Shown: positions 40,136 to 50,454, counted from the stretch's first letter. The stretch: 64,000 bases of DNA from Granulicella sapmiensis (GCA_026225395.1 JAMFSR010000021.1:248001-312000), one strand, 5' to 3'. Translations and numbers: made by a program. The notes: generated by a model from the sequence alone, not told the origin.

Positions 40136-42952
40136 TTACTTTGCGTGGGCGTTCAGCTGATCGATGACGTGTTTGAGTTCGTCGAGCTTCTGGCCTGCTT
40201 CGCCGAGCTTTCCGGCTGCGGTGAGGCGCTGATAGTCGGCGAAGTCTTTGCCGGCTTCCGTGATCAAGGAGTTGAGGTCGGCGGCTGGTTGCGCTGTGCC
40301 AGTGGTAGTTACTGTTGTCGGCTGTGTCTGTTGAGAGTCCGTGGAGGTGAGTGAAGAGGTTTGGCCGCCGAACAGGGACTGCAGCGCGGCCTGGAAGGTT
40401 GGGCCGTAGGCGAGGCGATCCTGCAGCGCGAGCACGACGAGTCGCAGCTCAGGCATGGGGCTTTGCTGGGCTTGCAGGTAGATGGGTTCGGCGTAGAGGA
40501 GAGCGCGCCCTGATGGGATGACCAGAAGGCTGCCGCGGCGGACGTGGGAGCCCTGCTGGTTCCACAAGGTGAGCTGGCCGGAGAGTTGCGCGTTCTGGTC
40601 GATGCGGGCTTCGATCTGTTGTGGGCCATCGACCAGTCTCGTCTTTGGGAAGTCGTAGACGATGGAGCTGCCATAGTTGGCGCCGTCCGAGCGTGCGGCG
40701 ATCCAGCCGATGAGGTTGTTGCGGTTGGCAGGGGTGAACGGAAGGATTTCGACGAACTCCACACCCGTTTCGCCGGGAAGTTTCATAAGCACGAAGTTCG
40801 GCTGCATGGCCTGCACGGCCTGGTTCCCTTCACTGTCGAGACCGGTTTCGGTGGCGACGGTCCAGAGGTCTTCCCGGTTGAAGAAGACCTCCGGGTTTGT
40901 CATGTGGTACAGGCCGTAGACTTCGGACTGGAGCTTGAAGAGGCCTTCGGGATAGCGCACGTGCCTGCGCAGATCCGCGGGCATCGCTGAAGACTCTTTG
41001 AAGAGCGCTGGGAAGATGCGGCGGTAGGCGGCGAGGATGGGATCCTGGTCGTCGAAGGTGTAGAAGGTTGTGGTGCCGTTGTAGGCATCGATGACTACCT
41101 TCACGCTGTTGCGCATGTAGTTGACGGAGTTGTTGCCGAGATTGTAGTGGGTGGAGTCCGGATAGTTGTCGGAGGTGGTGAAGGCATCCATCATCCATGA
41201 GAGGCGGCCGTCGTCGCCGACAACGATGTAGGGGTCCTGCTCGAAGGTAAGGAACGGCGCGATGGCGGCTACGCGTGCACGGACGTTGCGGCGCATCAGC
41301 AGCCGGCTCTGCGAATTGACGTCGTCGCTGAAGGGCAGCTTGCCGAGATCGTTGCGGTCGATAGAGAGAAGGACGCGGCGCAGGAAACTACCGAGGACGA
41401 TGCCGCCGGTACCCTGGTAGGAGGTGAGGTTGTTGGTCTGGCCCTGCGGGTAGTCGAACTCCTGCTGCTGGGTTTTTACGTAGACGTCGGTGTCGGTGAG
41501 CTCGCCGAAGTAAATCTCCGGCCGCTTGACGGCAAGGCCTGGCACGGTGCTTTGGACCGGCATGTTGCTGAGCATCAGCGTAGGCAGCCCTTCCGCCGTG
41601 AAGCCGTTGACGGGGTTCATGGTGATGCCGTAGCCGTGGGTGTAGATGAGCTTCTCGTTGATCCAGTTGCGGCTGCTATCGGGGAGCTTATCGACGTTCA
41701 ACTCGCGGGTTGCGAGCATGACCTCGCGCATGTTGCCGTTAATGACATAGCGATCGATGTCGATGTCAGGGAAATCGTAGTAGGTGCGGATCTCCTGCAC
41801 CTGGCGTAGCGTGTCCTGCAAGGCGTGCCAGTCCCAGAGGCGGATGTTCTGGAGGGTTGGCTGGTTATCTGCGGGATCGGTGGCGTCGACGGTGGTTTCG
41901 GCGGGAAACTCACGCTGCAAGAACTTGTCGAGACCGTAGGCTTGCCGCGTCATCTCGATGTTGTGCATGATGTAGGGCTCTTCGCGGACGAGCTCGTTGG
42001 GCTTGACGATGAAGCTGGCTACATACCAGCCCACGATCGTGAGCAAGACATAGGCAACTGCGGCGGGCGCGATTGCACCGACGATCCAGCTTCCACGGGC
42101 GTGGCGCACGGCGTTGACGGCAGCGATCGCCGCTCCGAGGATTAGCGCGACGCAGACGATCAGCAGACCGTGGATGGTGATGTGGGCGTCCGTGTAGGCG
42201 ATGCCGTCGAAGATGGTGTGGTGTTCGAGCAGGGTCTGGAAGCGGTCGACATAGACGTTGAGCGCGAGGACCAGCAGAAGGAACGCCGCCGTTATAGAAA
42301 GCCCGCGCCAGGGTGATGGAGCGGAGACGTTGCGGGTCTTGTCGAGCGCGCGGGCTCCGCTGGTGATCAGTAAGAACACGACAGCGGCAACGCACGTAAT
42401 GATCGACAGCGTGAGCAGCCAGCCGATAAGAAGCTGCCACGCAGGCAAGGAGAAGAGAAAGAAGTTCAAGGGCCGGGCAAAGATGGGGTCGACGATAGAA
42501 CCGGAGGAGTGTGGGGCATACCAGAACAGGGCCAGGGTGGGCCAGTCCGTGGCCATGGAGGCTCCGGTGAAGAGGGCCACGATGATAGAAAGCAACAGCG
42601 AGATGATGCGCAGGGCGGGTTGAACGGAAAAAGTAACCGGTTGGCCGCCGATCATGAGTTTGTGGTCTCGCGGCAAGACGGATTGATGCAAGCGGCGGAG
42701 AGCCGACAGCGCAAGGAAAAGAACAACAAACGTCACTGCCGCGAAGATGGCGAAGGTGGCCACCTGCAGACCAGTGGTTTTCCAGAACACCTGACCATAT
42801 CCAAGGGAGTTGAACCAGAGAAGGTCAACCCAATAAGAGAGCAATGTGCGGCTTGCGCCAAGCAAAGCAAGAATGACCGCGCCCAGAATGAGGAGCCTGC
42901 GACGGCGGGGTGAAGCCTGGTTCTGCTGTGGAGAGTCAATAAATACCGGCAC
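40136..42952 (-). CDS. UPF0182 (COG1615) large membrane protein
   Basis: 938 residues. Seven or so membrane helices in the first 320 residues, then a large extracytoplasmic domain with the family text IRLWDWHALQDTLRQVQEIRTYYDFPDIDIDRY, LIYTHGYGITMNPVN, RPEIYFGE, RSDGANYG and the C-terminal DKL-type helices. GTG start behind GGGGAG. The family is widespread in Actinobacteria, Cyanobacteria and Acidobacteria and its function is unknown. Near the C-terminus is a Thr/Gln-rich linker (SSLTSTDSQQTQPTTVTTTG). Confidence 0.92.
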   Translation of the reverse strand: MPVFIDSPQQNQASPRRRRLLILGAVILALLGASRTLLSYWVDLLWFNSLGYGQVFWKTTGLQVATFAIFAAVTFVVLFLALSALRRLHQSVLPRDHKLMIGGQPVTFSVQPALRIISLLLSIIVALFTGASMATDWPTLALFWYAPHSSGSIVDPIFARPLNFFLFSLPAWQLLIGWLLTLSIITCVAAVVFLLITSGARALDKTRNVSAPSPWRGLSITAAFLLLVLALNVYVDRFQTLLEHHTIFDGIAYTDAHITIHGLLIVCVALILGAAIAAVNAVRHARGSWIVGAIAPAAVAYVLLTIVGWYVASFIVKPNELVREEPYIMHNIEMTRQAYGLDKFLQREFPAETTVDATDPADNQPTLQNIRLWDWHALQDTLRQVQEIRTYYDFPDIDIDRYVINGNMREVMLATRELNVDKLPDSSRNWINEKLIYTHGYGITMNPVNGFTAEGLPTLMLSNMPVQSTVPGLAVKRPEIYFGELTDTDVYVKTQQQEFDYPQGQTNNLTSYQGTGGIVLGSFLRRVLLSIDRNDLGKLPFSDDVNSQSRLLMRRNVRARVAAIAPFLTFEQDPYIVVGDDGRLSWMMDAFTTSDNYPDSTHYNLGNNSVNYMRNSVKVVIDAYNGTTTFYTFDDQDPILAAYRRIFPALFKESSAMPADLRRHVRYPEGLFKLQSEVYGLYHMTNPEVFFNREDLWTVATETGLDSEGNQAVQAMQPNFVLMKLPGETGVEFVEILPFTPANRNNLIGWIAARSDGANYGSSIVYDFPKTRLVDGPQQIEARIDQNAQLSGQLTLWNQQGSHVRRGSLLVIPSGRALLYAEPIYLQAQQSPMPELRLVVLALQDRLAYGPTFQAALQSLFGGQTSSLTSTDSQQTQPTTVTTTGTAQPAADLNSLITEAGKDFADYQRLTAAGKLGEAGQKLDELKHVIDQLNAHAK

Positions 42953-43035
42953 GTTCGCTCCCCGCTTTATGCGTCAAGGTGGTCACGGGAATTGTACAGC
43001 CTGGTTCCAAAAGGCACGCCAGGAGTGAATGCAAC

Positions 43036-45462
43036 TCAACTCAAGAACGACTCGGTTCCCCGCTTTGCCTTGATCATGACCGTGCGGGTTCCGAGCGAAG
43101 AGCGTGTGGCATGCACCGTGATCGTTCCGGTGCTGTTGGGAACCGCTTTGATCCAGACGGCACCCACACCACCGCTGTCTGTGAGCGAGAAGGATGAATC
43201 GCCGACTAAAACTCCCGGGCCGGCGATATCGAACTTAACGTCGCCACCGGCGAGGAGACGATACATGCCGAATTTGTCGACGACCTTGAAGATGAGGCGA
43301 GTGGCGTCGGAGCCGTCAGCGACGATCTCTGCGTCGTCGGCCGTCAATACGAACTTGTCTTGCCTGCTATCGGCAGAGAACGATTGAGAGACGGCGAGCT
43401 TATCGGCTACGTAGCCGTCAATGCGGAGCTCCGGCTTGGCCGTGCCGTCCAGATCGAGGTCGACGAAGAAAGGCGGATACTTCGTGTTCGGATAATTCGT
43501 CTTATCAGGATGAGCCGTTGCGTGAGGCTTGCCGTCAACAAAAACTTCAAGTCGATCGCAGTTGGAAAAGATGGCGGAGTTCTTTCCCGGTCCGCGTGGG
43601 GACTTCGCGCCGAAGTCCCAGTAAAAGTTCGGGGCGATGACGGGGCGTATGTTGGGGCTCACCTGCGCAAGATAGAACGACGCGCCAAGCTTTGGAATCC
43701 GGAAGACATCGGAAACACCTGGGTTCTTGATGCCTTCATGCGAGTTCTGAGGGCTTGGGTACTCGAACGCGCACCAGGCGACGACACCGCAGAAACGTGG
43801 GTATGCCGCGGCCCTGTCGTGGGCCTGCGCGTGGAAGATGGCCTGATCGCATTGCAGCATCAGATCGCCATTGCGGTAGTAAGGATTATGGAAGCCTTTG
43901 TCGCCATAGCTAAACTGGCCGACGGTTTCCGCCAGCATGTAGGGCACGCCTGGCAAAGGCGGATAAACGCCAAGGGTTCCATCCTCCGCAGTGTGATAGT
44001 CGTCCATGGCGAAGACGTCGGAGTTCCATTCCGTTTGCCAGTTGCGAAAGTTTGTCATGGAGCCGGATGTGGGACGCGACCCATCGAGCTGTTTTGCGAT
44101 AACGCCGGTGCGGGCATACAGGTCCAGATCGTTTCGCGATTCGTTGACGCGCACGCCCCAGATAATGATCGACGCGTGATTGCGGTCGCGCAGAACCATG
44201 TCCCTCACGTTGTCATGGACGATGTCCTGAAAAGTCTTATCCGCACCGAGGTAGCCCCAGCCGGGAGGCTCCTGCCAAACCATCAGGCCGAGTTCATCGC
44301 AGGCATCGAGGAAAGCTTCGTTCTGCGGATAGTGCGAGCATCGCACCATGTTGCAGTTCAGATCGTGGCGAACGATCTCGGCATCGCGCCGCATGACGCG
44401 CGGCGGCATCGCCATGCCGACATAGGGATAGACCTCGTGGCGATTCAGGCCGAACAGCGTAAGCCTGCGACCATTGAGGAAGAAGCCGTCGGCCGTGAAG
44501 CTTGCTTCGCGGAACCCGATGCGGGTTTTGTAGTCGTGCAGTGGTTTCTCGTCCATCAGCAGCGTGGCGACAACCGTGTAGAGATGAGGGTTGTCCACAT
44601 CCCAGAGCTTGACGTTGCCGAGGTTCGAGAGCGTCAAGGAGACGTCCATCTTTCCCACGCTGGTAACGGTCAGTTTTTTGCTGGTAGTTGAGACGAGATG
44701 TGAGCCATCCATGAGGTCAACCTTGACCTCAACCGAACTGGACGCAGCAGCGGCATCGATCGTGCAGAGGACGTCTACGTGGCGCGTGGGCATGAGTACA
44801 TCGACGGGCTTCGCGAAGACATCGCTTACGAAGACCTGCGGCATTGCACAGAGCGACACGGAACGGAAGATCCCGCCCGGGGTGTAGTAGTCGACTGAAC
44901 CGGTTCCCTTGGGATTGCCGTCTGGTGGGACGTTCAAGAAGTTGGAGTCGAGTGTTACGTCGAGGATGTTATCGCCGGGTTTCTGTATCGAGGTTAGTTC
45001 GTAGGTGAATGGCAGATAGCCGCCGACGTGCCGCGTTAGAGCGTGGCCGTTAAACGTTGGAGTGGTGTTGACCATCGCCCCATCGAACTTGAGGAAGATG
45101 CGGCGACCGGCGAGCTCCTTCGGGATCGTGAGATGGCGGCGATACATCCAAACACTTTCCCAGTCGGCGGGATTCCATTTGTGCCAGGAAAGCTTTGCGA
45201 CGCAATGAGGCAGCGTAATGCGTGAGAAGGCTGCATCCGGGGCCTCGTTGATTGTGGCATTCGCGCCGAGCTTTCCTCCGAAGAGCCAGTTCTGATCGAG
45301 CGAGTAACGCAAGGTGGATGGGCCGTTTGGAGCCGAGGCCAACGCTTGCCGATCGCTCAAGCCCCATACCGCCCCAGAGGCGATGCCCGCTGTGGCAAGC
45401 GTGCCTGCCTTGAGAAATTTCCTGCGCGAGACTTTTTCGCGGTGGCGACTTTCAACCTTCAT
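43036..45462 (-). CDS. Tat-exported glycoside hydrolase family 2 protein
   Basis: 808 residues. Twin-arginine signal SRRKFLKAGTLATAGIASGAV. GH2 order: jelly-roll sugar-binding domain (WNPADWESVWMYRRHLTIP), Ig-like domain, TIM barrel with RHEVYPYVG, NMVRCSHYPQNEAFLDACDELGLMVWQEPPGWG, acid/base Glu in IIWGVRVNES and nucleophile Glu in YMLAETVGQFS, then DUF4982-type and C-terminal Ig-like domains. A periplasmic beta-galactosidase, beta-glucuronidase or related activity is expected; the substrate is unknown. It follows the SlcC-like gene by 53 bases and may supply the sugar for the downstream pathway. Confidence 0.88.
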   Translation of the reverse strand: MKVESRHREKVSRRKFLKAGTLATAGIASGAVWGLSDRQALASAPNGPSTLRYSLDQNWLFGGKLGANATINEAPDAAFSRITLPHCVAKLSWHKWNPADWESVWMYRRHLTIPKELAGRRIFLKFDGAMVNTTPTFNGHALTRHVGGYLPFTYELTSIQKPGDNILDVTLDSNFLNVPPDGNPKGTGSVDYYTPGGIFRSVSLCAMPQVFVSDVFAKPVDVLMPTRHVDVLCTIDAAAASSSVEVKVDLMDGSHLVSTTSKKLTVTSVGKMDVSLTLSNLGNVKLWDVDNPHLYTVVATLLMDEKPLHDYKTRIGFREASFTADGFFLNGRRLTLFGLNRHEVYPYVGMAMPPRVMRRDAEIVRHDLNCNMVRCSHYPQNEAFLDACDELGLMVWQEPPGWGYLGADKTFQDIVHDNVRDMVLRDRNHASIIIWGVRVNESRNDLDLYARTGVIAKQLDGSRPTSGSMTNFRNWQTEWNSDVFAMDDYHTAEDGTLGVYPPLPGVPYMLAETVGQFSYGDKGFHNPYYRNGDLMLQCDQAIFHAQAHDRAAAYPRFCGVVAWCAFEYPSPQNSHEGIKNPGVSDVFRIPKLGASFYLAQVSPNIRPVIAPNFYWDFGAKSPRGPGKNSAIFSNCDRLEVFVDGKPHATAHPDKTNYPNTKYPPFFVDLDLDGTAKPELRIDGYVADKLAVSQSFSADSRQDKFVLTADDAEIVADGSDATRLIFKVVDKFGMYRLLAGGDVKFDIAGPGVLVGDSSFSLTDSGGVGAVWIKAVPNSTGTITVHATRSSLGTRTVMIKAKRGTESFLS

Positions 45463-45515
45463 AGGCTCGGCATCTCTTCTTTATCCTGGATGTAATCGAT
45501 CTCAGTCGGCGCGTC

Positions 45516-46469
45516 TCAAATCCTATTGACTGCATTCTGTGCAGGTTGTCCATTGAGAACGCGCGCTACATCTTCACAGATCGTATTGGTCACGCGGGTC
45601 TGGGCTTCTTTTGTAAATGCGGCGACGTGCGGCGTGAGGATGAGATTGGGAAGGCTTTCCAACTCACCGGCTTGCGGCGGTTCTTTTGCGCGAACATCAA
45701 GCGCCGCACCGGCGATGGTCCTGGACTTCAGCGCCTGGATCAAATCGGACTCGTTGACCACTTCTCCGCGCGACGTGTTGATGAACGTGGCTGTCGGCTT
45801 CATCTTTCCAAATCGTTCTGCGTTGAAGATGCCATTCGTTGCGGGCGTGGCGGGCAGATGGCAGGAGATGACGTCTGCATGGGCCAGAAGGAAGTCGAGA
45901 TCGACGAGCTGAGCGTTCAGGTCGGCAAGCAGGATGTTGTCGGGACTGAGGTAAGGGTCATACGCAAGAATCTTCATGCCGAAAGCCTGGGCGCGGCGTG
46001 CGGCAAGGAAGCCGATCTTGCCGGCGCCGACGATGCCGAAGGTCTTTCCATACATCTCAGTGCCGAAGAAACCTTGCCGGTTCCAATTGCCTTGCCTGGT
46101 ATCGGCGCTCGCTGCGGGAATCAACCGCGCGAGAGAAAGCATGAGGCCGATGGCGAGTTCCGCAACGCTGATCGCATTCTGGTCGGGCGTGGAGGTGATC
46201 ACAACTCGGGCTTTTGTGGCGGCGACGACATCGACGTTGTCCAACCCTACGCCCGCGCGGCCTACAACGACAAGCTTCTTCGCGGCGGCGAATACATCTG
46301 CCGTCAACTGGGTTTGATTGCGCACGATGAGCGCGCGAACGTTTGCAACGAGCTGCTTTAACTCTTCAGGGTCTTTCCACAGGTCAGGAAGAAACTGGAC
46401 CTCAAAGCGGGAAGCCAATGCATCGACTGCAGCGCCACGAATATTTTCTGAGATAAGAATGTCCGGCAT
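45516..46469 (-). CDS. D-2-hydroxyacid dehydrogenase, probable (S)-sulfolactate dehydrogenase SlcC
   Basis: 317 residues. PGDH-type: GRAGVGLDNVDVVAAT, NAD-binding FGIVGAGKIGFLAARRAQAFGM, catalytic Arg in FINTSRGEVVN, Glu in ALDVRAKEPP and His in LILTPHVAAFT. No C-terminal ACT domain, so not a biosynthetic SerA. Adjacent ComC- and SuyAB-like genes point to SlcC, which oxidises (S)-3-sulfolactate to 3-sulfopyruvate with NAD. Assignment rests on context; a general hydroxyacid dehydrogenase is possible. ATG 46469 (AGGGAA upstream) overlaps the ComC-like stop region. Confidence 0.72.
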   Translation of the reverse strand: MPDILISENIRGAAVDALASRFEVQFLPDLWKDPEELKQLVANVRALIVRNQTQLTADVFAAAKKLVVVGRAGVGLDNVDVVAATKARVVITSTPDQNAISVAELAIGLMLSLARLIPAASADTRQGNWNRQGFFGTEMYGKTFGIVGAGKIGFLAARRAQAFGMKILAYDPYLSPDNILLADLNAQLVDLDFLLAHADVISCHLPATPATNGIFNAERFGKMKPTATFINTSRGEVVNESDLIQALKSRTIAGAALDVRAKEPPQAGELESLPNLILTPHVAAFTKEAQTRVTNTICEDVARVLNGQPAQNAVNRI

Positions 46470-46471
46470 GT

Positions 46472-47530
46472 CTAGTTCCCTACCTCTGCCCAATCAAACG
46501 GTACGTTCAAGCGAGTACATAAATCTTTGAGTTCTGCCGCGGTAACATCGGGAATCACGATACCGGCGGCTTCGTTCTCCGCGGCCTTACGGGACGACCG
46601 CTCGCCCGGGATAAGGATTTCGTCCACGCCAGGGCGACGTTTGCTGGACTTAATGCTGTCGATGGTTTCGTCCATGCGGCGCTTGAAGTCTGCGACGTCC
46701 AGGAAAGCCGCGATGTTCAAAAGACAGAAGAAGTGGCCGACGTCCTGCTTGCGGTCCATGTTCTTGTACATGGAACCGATCTCGGGACCGATGGCCGCGC
46801 CGGAGAGCACGCTGCTGAGGACTTCGATCATCAGCGCAAGCGCGTAGCCCTTGTGACCGGCCATGGTGAGGACCGTGCCGAGCAGAGCTTGCGAGGCATC
46901 GGTGGTGGGTTCGCCGTTGGGATCGAGCGCCCAGCCTTCAGGGATGGACTGGCCTTTCTTCTGCGCGACGATGATGTTGCCTCGCGCGATGATGGAGGTC
47001 GCCATGTCGATCTTCACGCTGTAGCCCTTACCCGTGGGGAAAGACGCGGCGATGGGGTTGGTGCCGAAGAAGGGCTGGAAACCACCGGCGGGAGACATGG
47101 CTGGCTCGCAGTTGGTCATGGCGAGGAGGATCATGTCCTGCTCCGCGGCGCGATTGCAGTAGTAGGAGAGTGCGCCGAAGTGCTGCGAGTTGCGGATGGT
47201 AGCAGCGGCGATACCGTTCTGTTTGGCGAGCGGCGTGAGCATGTCGAGCGCTTTCATCGCCTGGACTTGCCCGAGACCGTTACCAGCATCGAGCGCGAGG
47301 ACGCTGCCGCCGTCACGATCTACGCCGAGCGTTGCCTTGGGATCGATGAGACCTTTTTCGATGCGTTGGAGATAGATGTTCAAACGCGAGACGCCGTGCG
47401 TGGAAACGCCTTGCAGATCGGCGTCTACCAGCACACGCGCGAATACTTCCGCGTCGTCTGCCGAGACGCCGTCTGCGATGGCGAGTCTGCTCACGAGACT
47501 GCGCAGTTCCTGTGACTTGAACCGAGCCAA
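46472..47530 (-). CDS. Malate/L-lactate dehydrogenase family protein, probable (R)-sulfolactate dehydrogenase ComC
   Basis: 352 residues of the Ldh_2 family: DADLQGVSTHGVSRL, the catalytic His in RNSQHFGALSYY, TNCEPAMSPAGG, FGTNPIAASFPT, KGYALALMIEVLSSVLSGAAIG. Known relatives include ComC, ureidoglycolate and malate dehydrogenases. Beside SuyAB and SlcC the ComC role (sulfopyruvate to (R)-sulfolactate) is most likely, giving epimerisation of sulfolactate. TTG start with GGAG upstream, one base after the SuyB-like stop. Confidence 0.75.
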   Translation of the reverse strand: MARFKSQELRSLVSRLAIADGVSADDAEVFARVLVDADLQGVSTHGVSRLNIYLQRIEKGLIDPKATLGVDRDGGSVLALDAGNGLGQVQAMKALDMLTPLAKQNGIAAATIRNSQHFGALSYYCNRAAEQDMILLAMTNCEPAMSPAGGFQPFFGTNPIAASFPTGKGYSVKIDMATSIIARGNIIVAQKKGQSIPEGWALDPNGEPTTDASQALLGTVLTMAGHKGYALALMIEVLSSVLSGAAIGPEIGSMYKNMDRKQDVGHFFCLLNIAAFLDVADFKRRMDETIDSIKSSKRRPGVDEILIPGERSSRKAAENEAAGIVIPDVTAAELKDLCTRLNVPFDWAEVGN

Positions 47531-47531
47531 G

Positions 47532-48695
47532 TTATGCGCTCCGATACAGCTTGGTCATCGCGAATTCACGATGACCAAGCGCTTCTGCCGCGGTGTGGCG
47601 GCCGTTGGCGGTGCGAACGATCATGTCGAGCAATGCGTCGCCTGCTTCGTCGATGGTCATCTCACCCTGCAGGATTTTCGAGACATCGACGTCGATGTGT
47701 TCGGACATGGTGGCCATCGTCTTCGGATTGCCGGTGAGCTTGATGACAGGCTCAATCGGATGGCCGATGACGTTGCCCTGACCGGTCGGGAAGAGATGAA
47801 TCACCGCGCCGGACGCGGCCCAGAGCGTGACGGCTTCAGCCGCAGCACTGGAGGTATCCATAAACCACAGACCAGACTTAGTGGGTGCGACGGCGGGCGG
47901 AAGGCAGCCGATGAACTTAGTCTTCTTGCCGAGTTTCTCGACGTTGCCAAGCGCTTTCTCTTCGATGGTGGTGAGGCCGCCGGCGATGTTGCCCTTGGTC
48001 GGTTGCGACTCCGAGAGGTCGTTGGTCTTTTGGTCGAAGACAAGCTTGGTGTAGTCCTCGAACATGGCGAAGAACTCCTTGCGGACTTCTTCATTCGCGG
48101 CTTTGGCTGCAACGATGTGCTCGGCGCCCGTGAGTTCGCTCGTCTCGCCAAAGGAAGCCGTACCACCGTCTGCGCAGTGCTTGTCGATGACGTTGCCGAC
48201 AGTCGGGCAGCTGGAAAGGCCGGTGGTGGTGTCGGACTCGCCGCACTTCACGCTGATGTAGAGCTCACGCAGATCGCACTCGGTCCGCTGCAGCTCGGAA
48301 GCCCACTGCACGTACTCCTTCGCCTTGTAGGAGGCATCGGCGATGGTGCGAATGTCGCCCTTGCCTTCGATGGAGAAACCGAAGACAGGTTTGCCGGTCT
48401 TGGCGATGCCGTCGACGATCTTCTTCGTCCATCCAGCTTCGATGCCGATGACGATGACTGCAGCAACGTTCGCATTCGCACCTGTTCCGATGATGGTACG
48501 GAAGTGGAGTTCAAGGTCTTCGCCGAACTGCAGGCGGCCGTACGCGTGAGGGATTGCGAGCGTTCCCTTGATGTTGTTCGCCACTGCTTCGCAGGCAGCG
48601 TTCGAGATGTCGTCCACTGGAAGAATGATGACGTGATTGCGAACGCCGACGGCTCCATTTTCGCGCCTATAACCAAGAATTTTCCGCGTAGCCAT
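47532..48695 (-). CDS. UxaA-family lyase large subunit, probable sulfolactate sulfo-lyase SuyB
   Basis: 387 residues. N-terminal [169 protein letters not shown] belong to the altronate/galactarate dehydratase large-subunit family, which includes SuyB. SuyAB splits (R)-sulfolactate to pyruvate and sulfite. The neighbouring SlcC/ComC pair favours SuyB; altronate or a related sugar acid is the alternative. Starts right after the SuyA-like stop. Confidence 0.75.
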   Translation of the reverse strand: MATRKILGYRRENGAVGVRNHVIILPVDDISNAACEAVANNIKGTLAIPHAYGRLQFGEDLELHFRTIIGTGANANVAAVIVIGIEAGWTKKIVDGIAKTGKPVFGFSIEGKGDIRTIADASYKAKEYVQWASELQRTECDLRELYISVKCGESDTTTGLSSCPTVGNVIDKHCADGGTASFGETSELTGAEHIVAAKAANEEVRKEFFAMFEDYTKLVFDQKTNDLSESQPTKGNIAGGLTTIEEKALGNVEKLGKKTKFIGCLPPAVAPTKSGLWFMDTSSAAAEAVTLWAASGAVIHLFPTGQGNVIGHPIEPVIKLTGNPKTMATMSEHIDVDVSKILQGEMTIDEAGDALLDMIVRTANGRHTAAEALGHREFAMTKLYRSA

Positions 48696-48977
48696 CTATG
48701 CCCACCTTTTCGTCTTGAGGTTCTGTGTATGTACGTGGTGCCCGGTCTTTACATCGGCTGAGATGCGGCCGATGACGCAGGCGTACTTGATAACGTCGTC
48801 ACCGACTTTGAAGTCCTTCAAGGCAATCTTGTGGCCGAGAGGAATGGCTTCCTCCGAGTGCGCTTTGAGCGGTTTGTTGTCGCTCAGGTTTCTGCCGGTG
48901 AGGTCCATGCCGGCCTCGATATCGACCACCGCAACACCGACGTTATCCTCGGTGTCATGAGTTAGAAAGTGAATCAT
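48696..48977 (-). CDS. SAF-domain small subunit, probable sulfolactate sulfo-lyase SuyA
   Basis: 93 residues, a single SAF domain: DNVGVAVVDIEAGMDL, IPLGHKIALKDFKVGDDVIKYACVIGRISADVKTGHHVHTQNLKTKRW. Altronate dehydratases of E. coli carry this domain fused; split small and large subunits are usual for SuyA/SuyB. ATG behind GGAGAG. Tightly coupled to the large subunit (zero-base gap). Confidence 0.76.
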   Translation of the reverse strand: MIHFLTHDTEDNVGVAVVDIEAGMDLTGRNLSDNKPLKAHSEEAIPLGHKIALKDFKVGDDVIKYACVIGRISADVKTGHHVHTQNLKTKRWA

Positions 48978-49011
48978 CTATTGCTCTCCTTGCTTTTCCG
49001 TGGCTGAAGCT

Positions 49012-50454
49012 TCAGACTCCGCCGATTGAAACGTGTTTGGTTTCTAAAAATGCTTCCAGGCCTTCGCTGCCCAGTTCCCGTCCCCAGCCGCTTTGCTTTA
49101 CGCCACCGAATGGCGCCTGGCTGGTTGTCGGTGCGCCATCGTTGATGCCGAGCGTGCCGGCCTCAAGCTGCTCACTGAGGCGGAAGATGCGGCCCATATC
49201 GCGCGTCATGGCGTAGGCGCTCAGGCCGTAAGGTGTGTTGTTGGCGCGGCGGATGACTTCTTCTTCCGTATCGAAGCTGCTGATCGGCGCAATGGGCGCG
49301 AACGTCTCTTCGCACATGCAGAGCGAGTCCTCATGCACGTCCTCAATCACGGTGGGCATAAGGAAGTAGCCCTCGGAATCTTCCATACGTGCGCCGCCAG
49401 CAACTACGCGCCCTCCGCGCTTCTTCGCGTCTTCAATCTGTGCAAGCGCTGCGTCGAGTCCACTTTGGTTCACCACCGGACCGATATCCATTCCGGGCTC
49501 AAGGCCGGGGCCGATCTTCAGCTTGCCGACGGCGGCGACGAAGCGGTCGACGAACTCCTTGGAGATGCCCTTCTGCACATAAATACGATTGGCTGCGATG
49601 CAGGATTGGCCCGTATTGCGGAACTTGGCGATGATCGTTTCCTGGACGGCCTTTTCCATATCGCAATCGTCAAAGACCAGCACCGGTGCGAGTCCGCCAA
49701 GCTCAAGGCAGAGTGGTTTGATGGTGTCCGCAGCGGCGCGAATCAGCGACTGCCCCACGCGCGTTGAGCCGGTAAAGCTGATCTTGCGGCAGATCGGATT
49801 CGACATCAGCTCCGTCGAAAACATGACTGGGTCACAAAGGATCATCTGGAAGACGCCTGCGGGAATACCCGCCGCTTCCATGCACTCTGCTAGTAGCACC
49901 GAAGACAGCGGCGTTTGCGAAGCAGGCTTGAGAATCACGGGGCAGCCGGCGGCCAGAGCCGGTGCAACCTTGCGTACCGAAAGCACCAGCGGGAAGTTCC
50001 ACGGAGCGATCGCACCAACGACACCGATGGGCGTCTTGACGACTATGTGACGCTTGCTGGTGACATTCTGCGGAATCGTTCTGCCATAAACGCGGCGGCC
50101 TTCTTCAGCAAACCAGCGGAGATGATCTTCGGACATGCCTACTTCGCCTTCGCTCTGCGCGATGGGTTTGCCGTTTTCGAGCGTGATGATCCGGGCGATT
50201 TCAGCTTTGCGCCTTACAAGTTCGTCTGCCACCTTGTGCAACAAAATCCCGCGATCTCTCGCCGGCATGTTGCGCCACGCGGGAAGCGCTTCCTCGGCTG
50301 CGACAAGAGCGGCTTTCAAGTGCGCGAGATCGGCCTTTGAGGCAGTAGCGAACGGCCGGGCAGTCGCAGGATCGACTACTTTGACCTCATCATCTGTCTT
50401 GATCCATTTGCCGCCCAGGTAAGAACGGAACGAATTCGTTGTGCTGTTTTCCAA
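49012..50454 (-). CDS. NAD(P)-dependent aldehyde dehydrogenase (SSADH-like; possible sulfolactaldehyde dehydrogenase)
   Basis: 480 residues. Catalytic Cys in FRNTGQSCIAANR, Glu in LELGGLAPVLVF, cofactor loop PWNFPLVLSVRKVAPALAAGC and FTGSTRVGQ, C-terminal EETFAPIAPI. Belongs to the succinate-semialdehyde dehydrogenase type, the same type as known sulfolactaldehyde dehydrogenases. In this operon it would make sulfolactate for SlcC/ComC/SuyAB. Lactaldehyde, glycolaldehyde or succinate semialdehyde cannot be excluded. TTG start preceded by GAGGAAGCC. Confidence 0.8.
   Translation of the reverse strand: MENSTTNSFRSYLGGKWIKTDDEVKVVDPATARPFATASKADLAHLKAALVAAEEALPAWRNMPARDRGILLHKVADELVRRKAEIARIITLENGKPIAQSEGEVGMSEDHLRWFAEEGRRVYGRTIPQNVTSKRHIVVKTPIGVVGAIAPWNFPLVLSVRKVAPALAAGCPVILKPASQTPLSSVLLAECMEAAGIPAGVFQMILCDPVMFSTELMSNPICRKISFTGSTRVGQSLIRAAADTIKPLCLELGGLAPVLVFDDCDMEKAVQETIIAKFRNTGQSCIAANRIYVQKGISKEFVDRFVAAVGKLKIGPGLEPGMDIGPVVNQSGLDAALAQIEDAKKRGGRVVAGGARMEDSEGYFLMPTVIEDVHEDSLCMCEETFAPIAPISSFDTEEEVIRRANNTPYGLSAYAMTRDMGRIFRLSEQLEAGTLGINDGAPTTSQAPFGGVKQSGWGRELGSEGLEAFLETKHVSIGGV

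Noticed and set aside
43360-44691. Plus-strand frame of 443 codons opposite the GH2 gene
   Set aside because: No recognisable domain and the GH2 frame shows complete family motifs.
47376-48761. Plus-strand frame of 461 codons opposite the SuyB-like gene
   Set aside because: Shadow; the minus frame has strong UxaA-family signatures.
47532-48977. Altronate dehydratase (UxaA) as the primary call for the two lyase subunits
   Set aside because: No uronate isomerase, mannonate or altronate oxidoreductase, or KDG genes are nearby, whereas the SlcC/ComC-type pair is; kept as the alternative.
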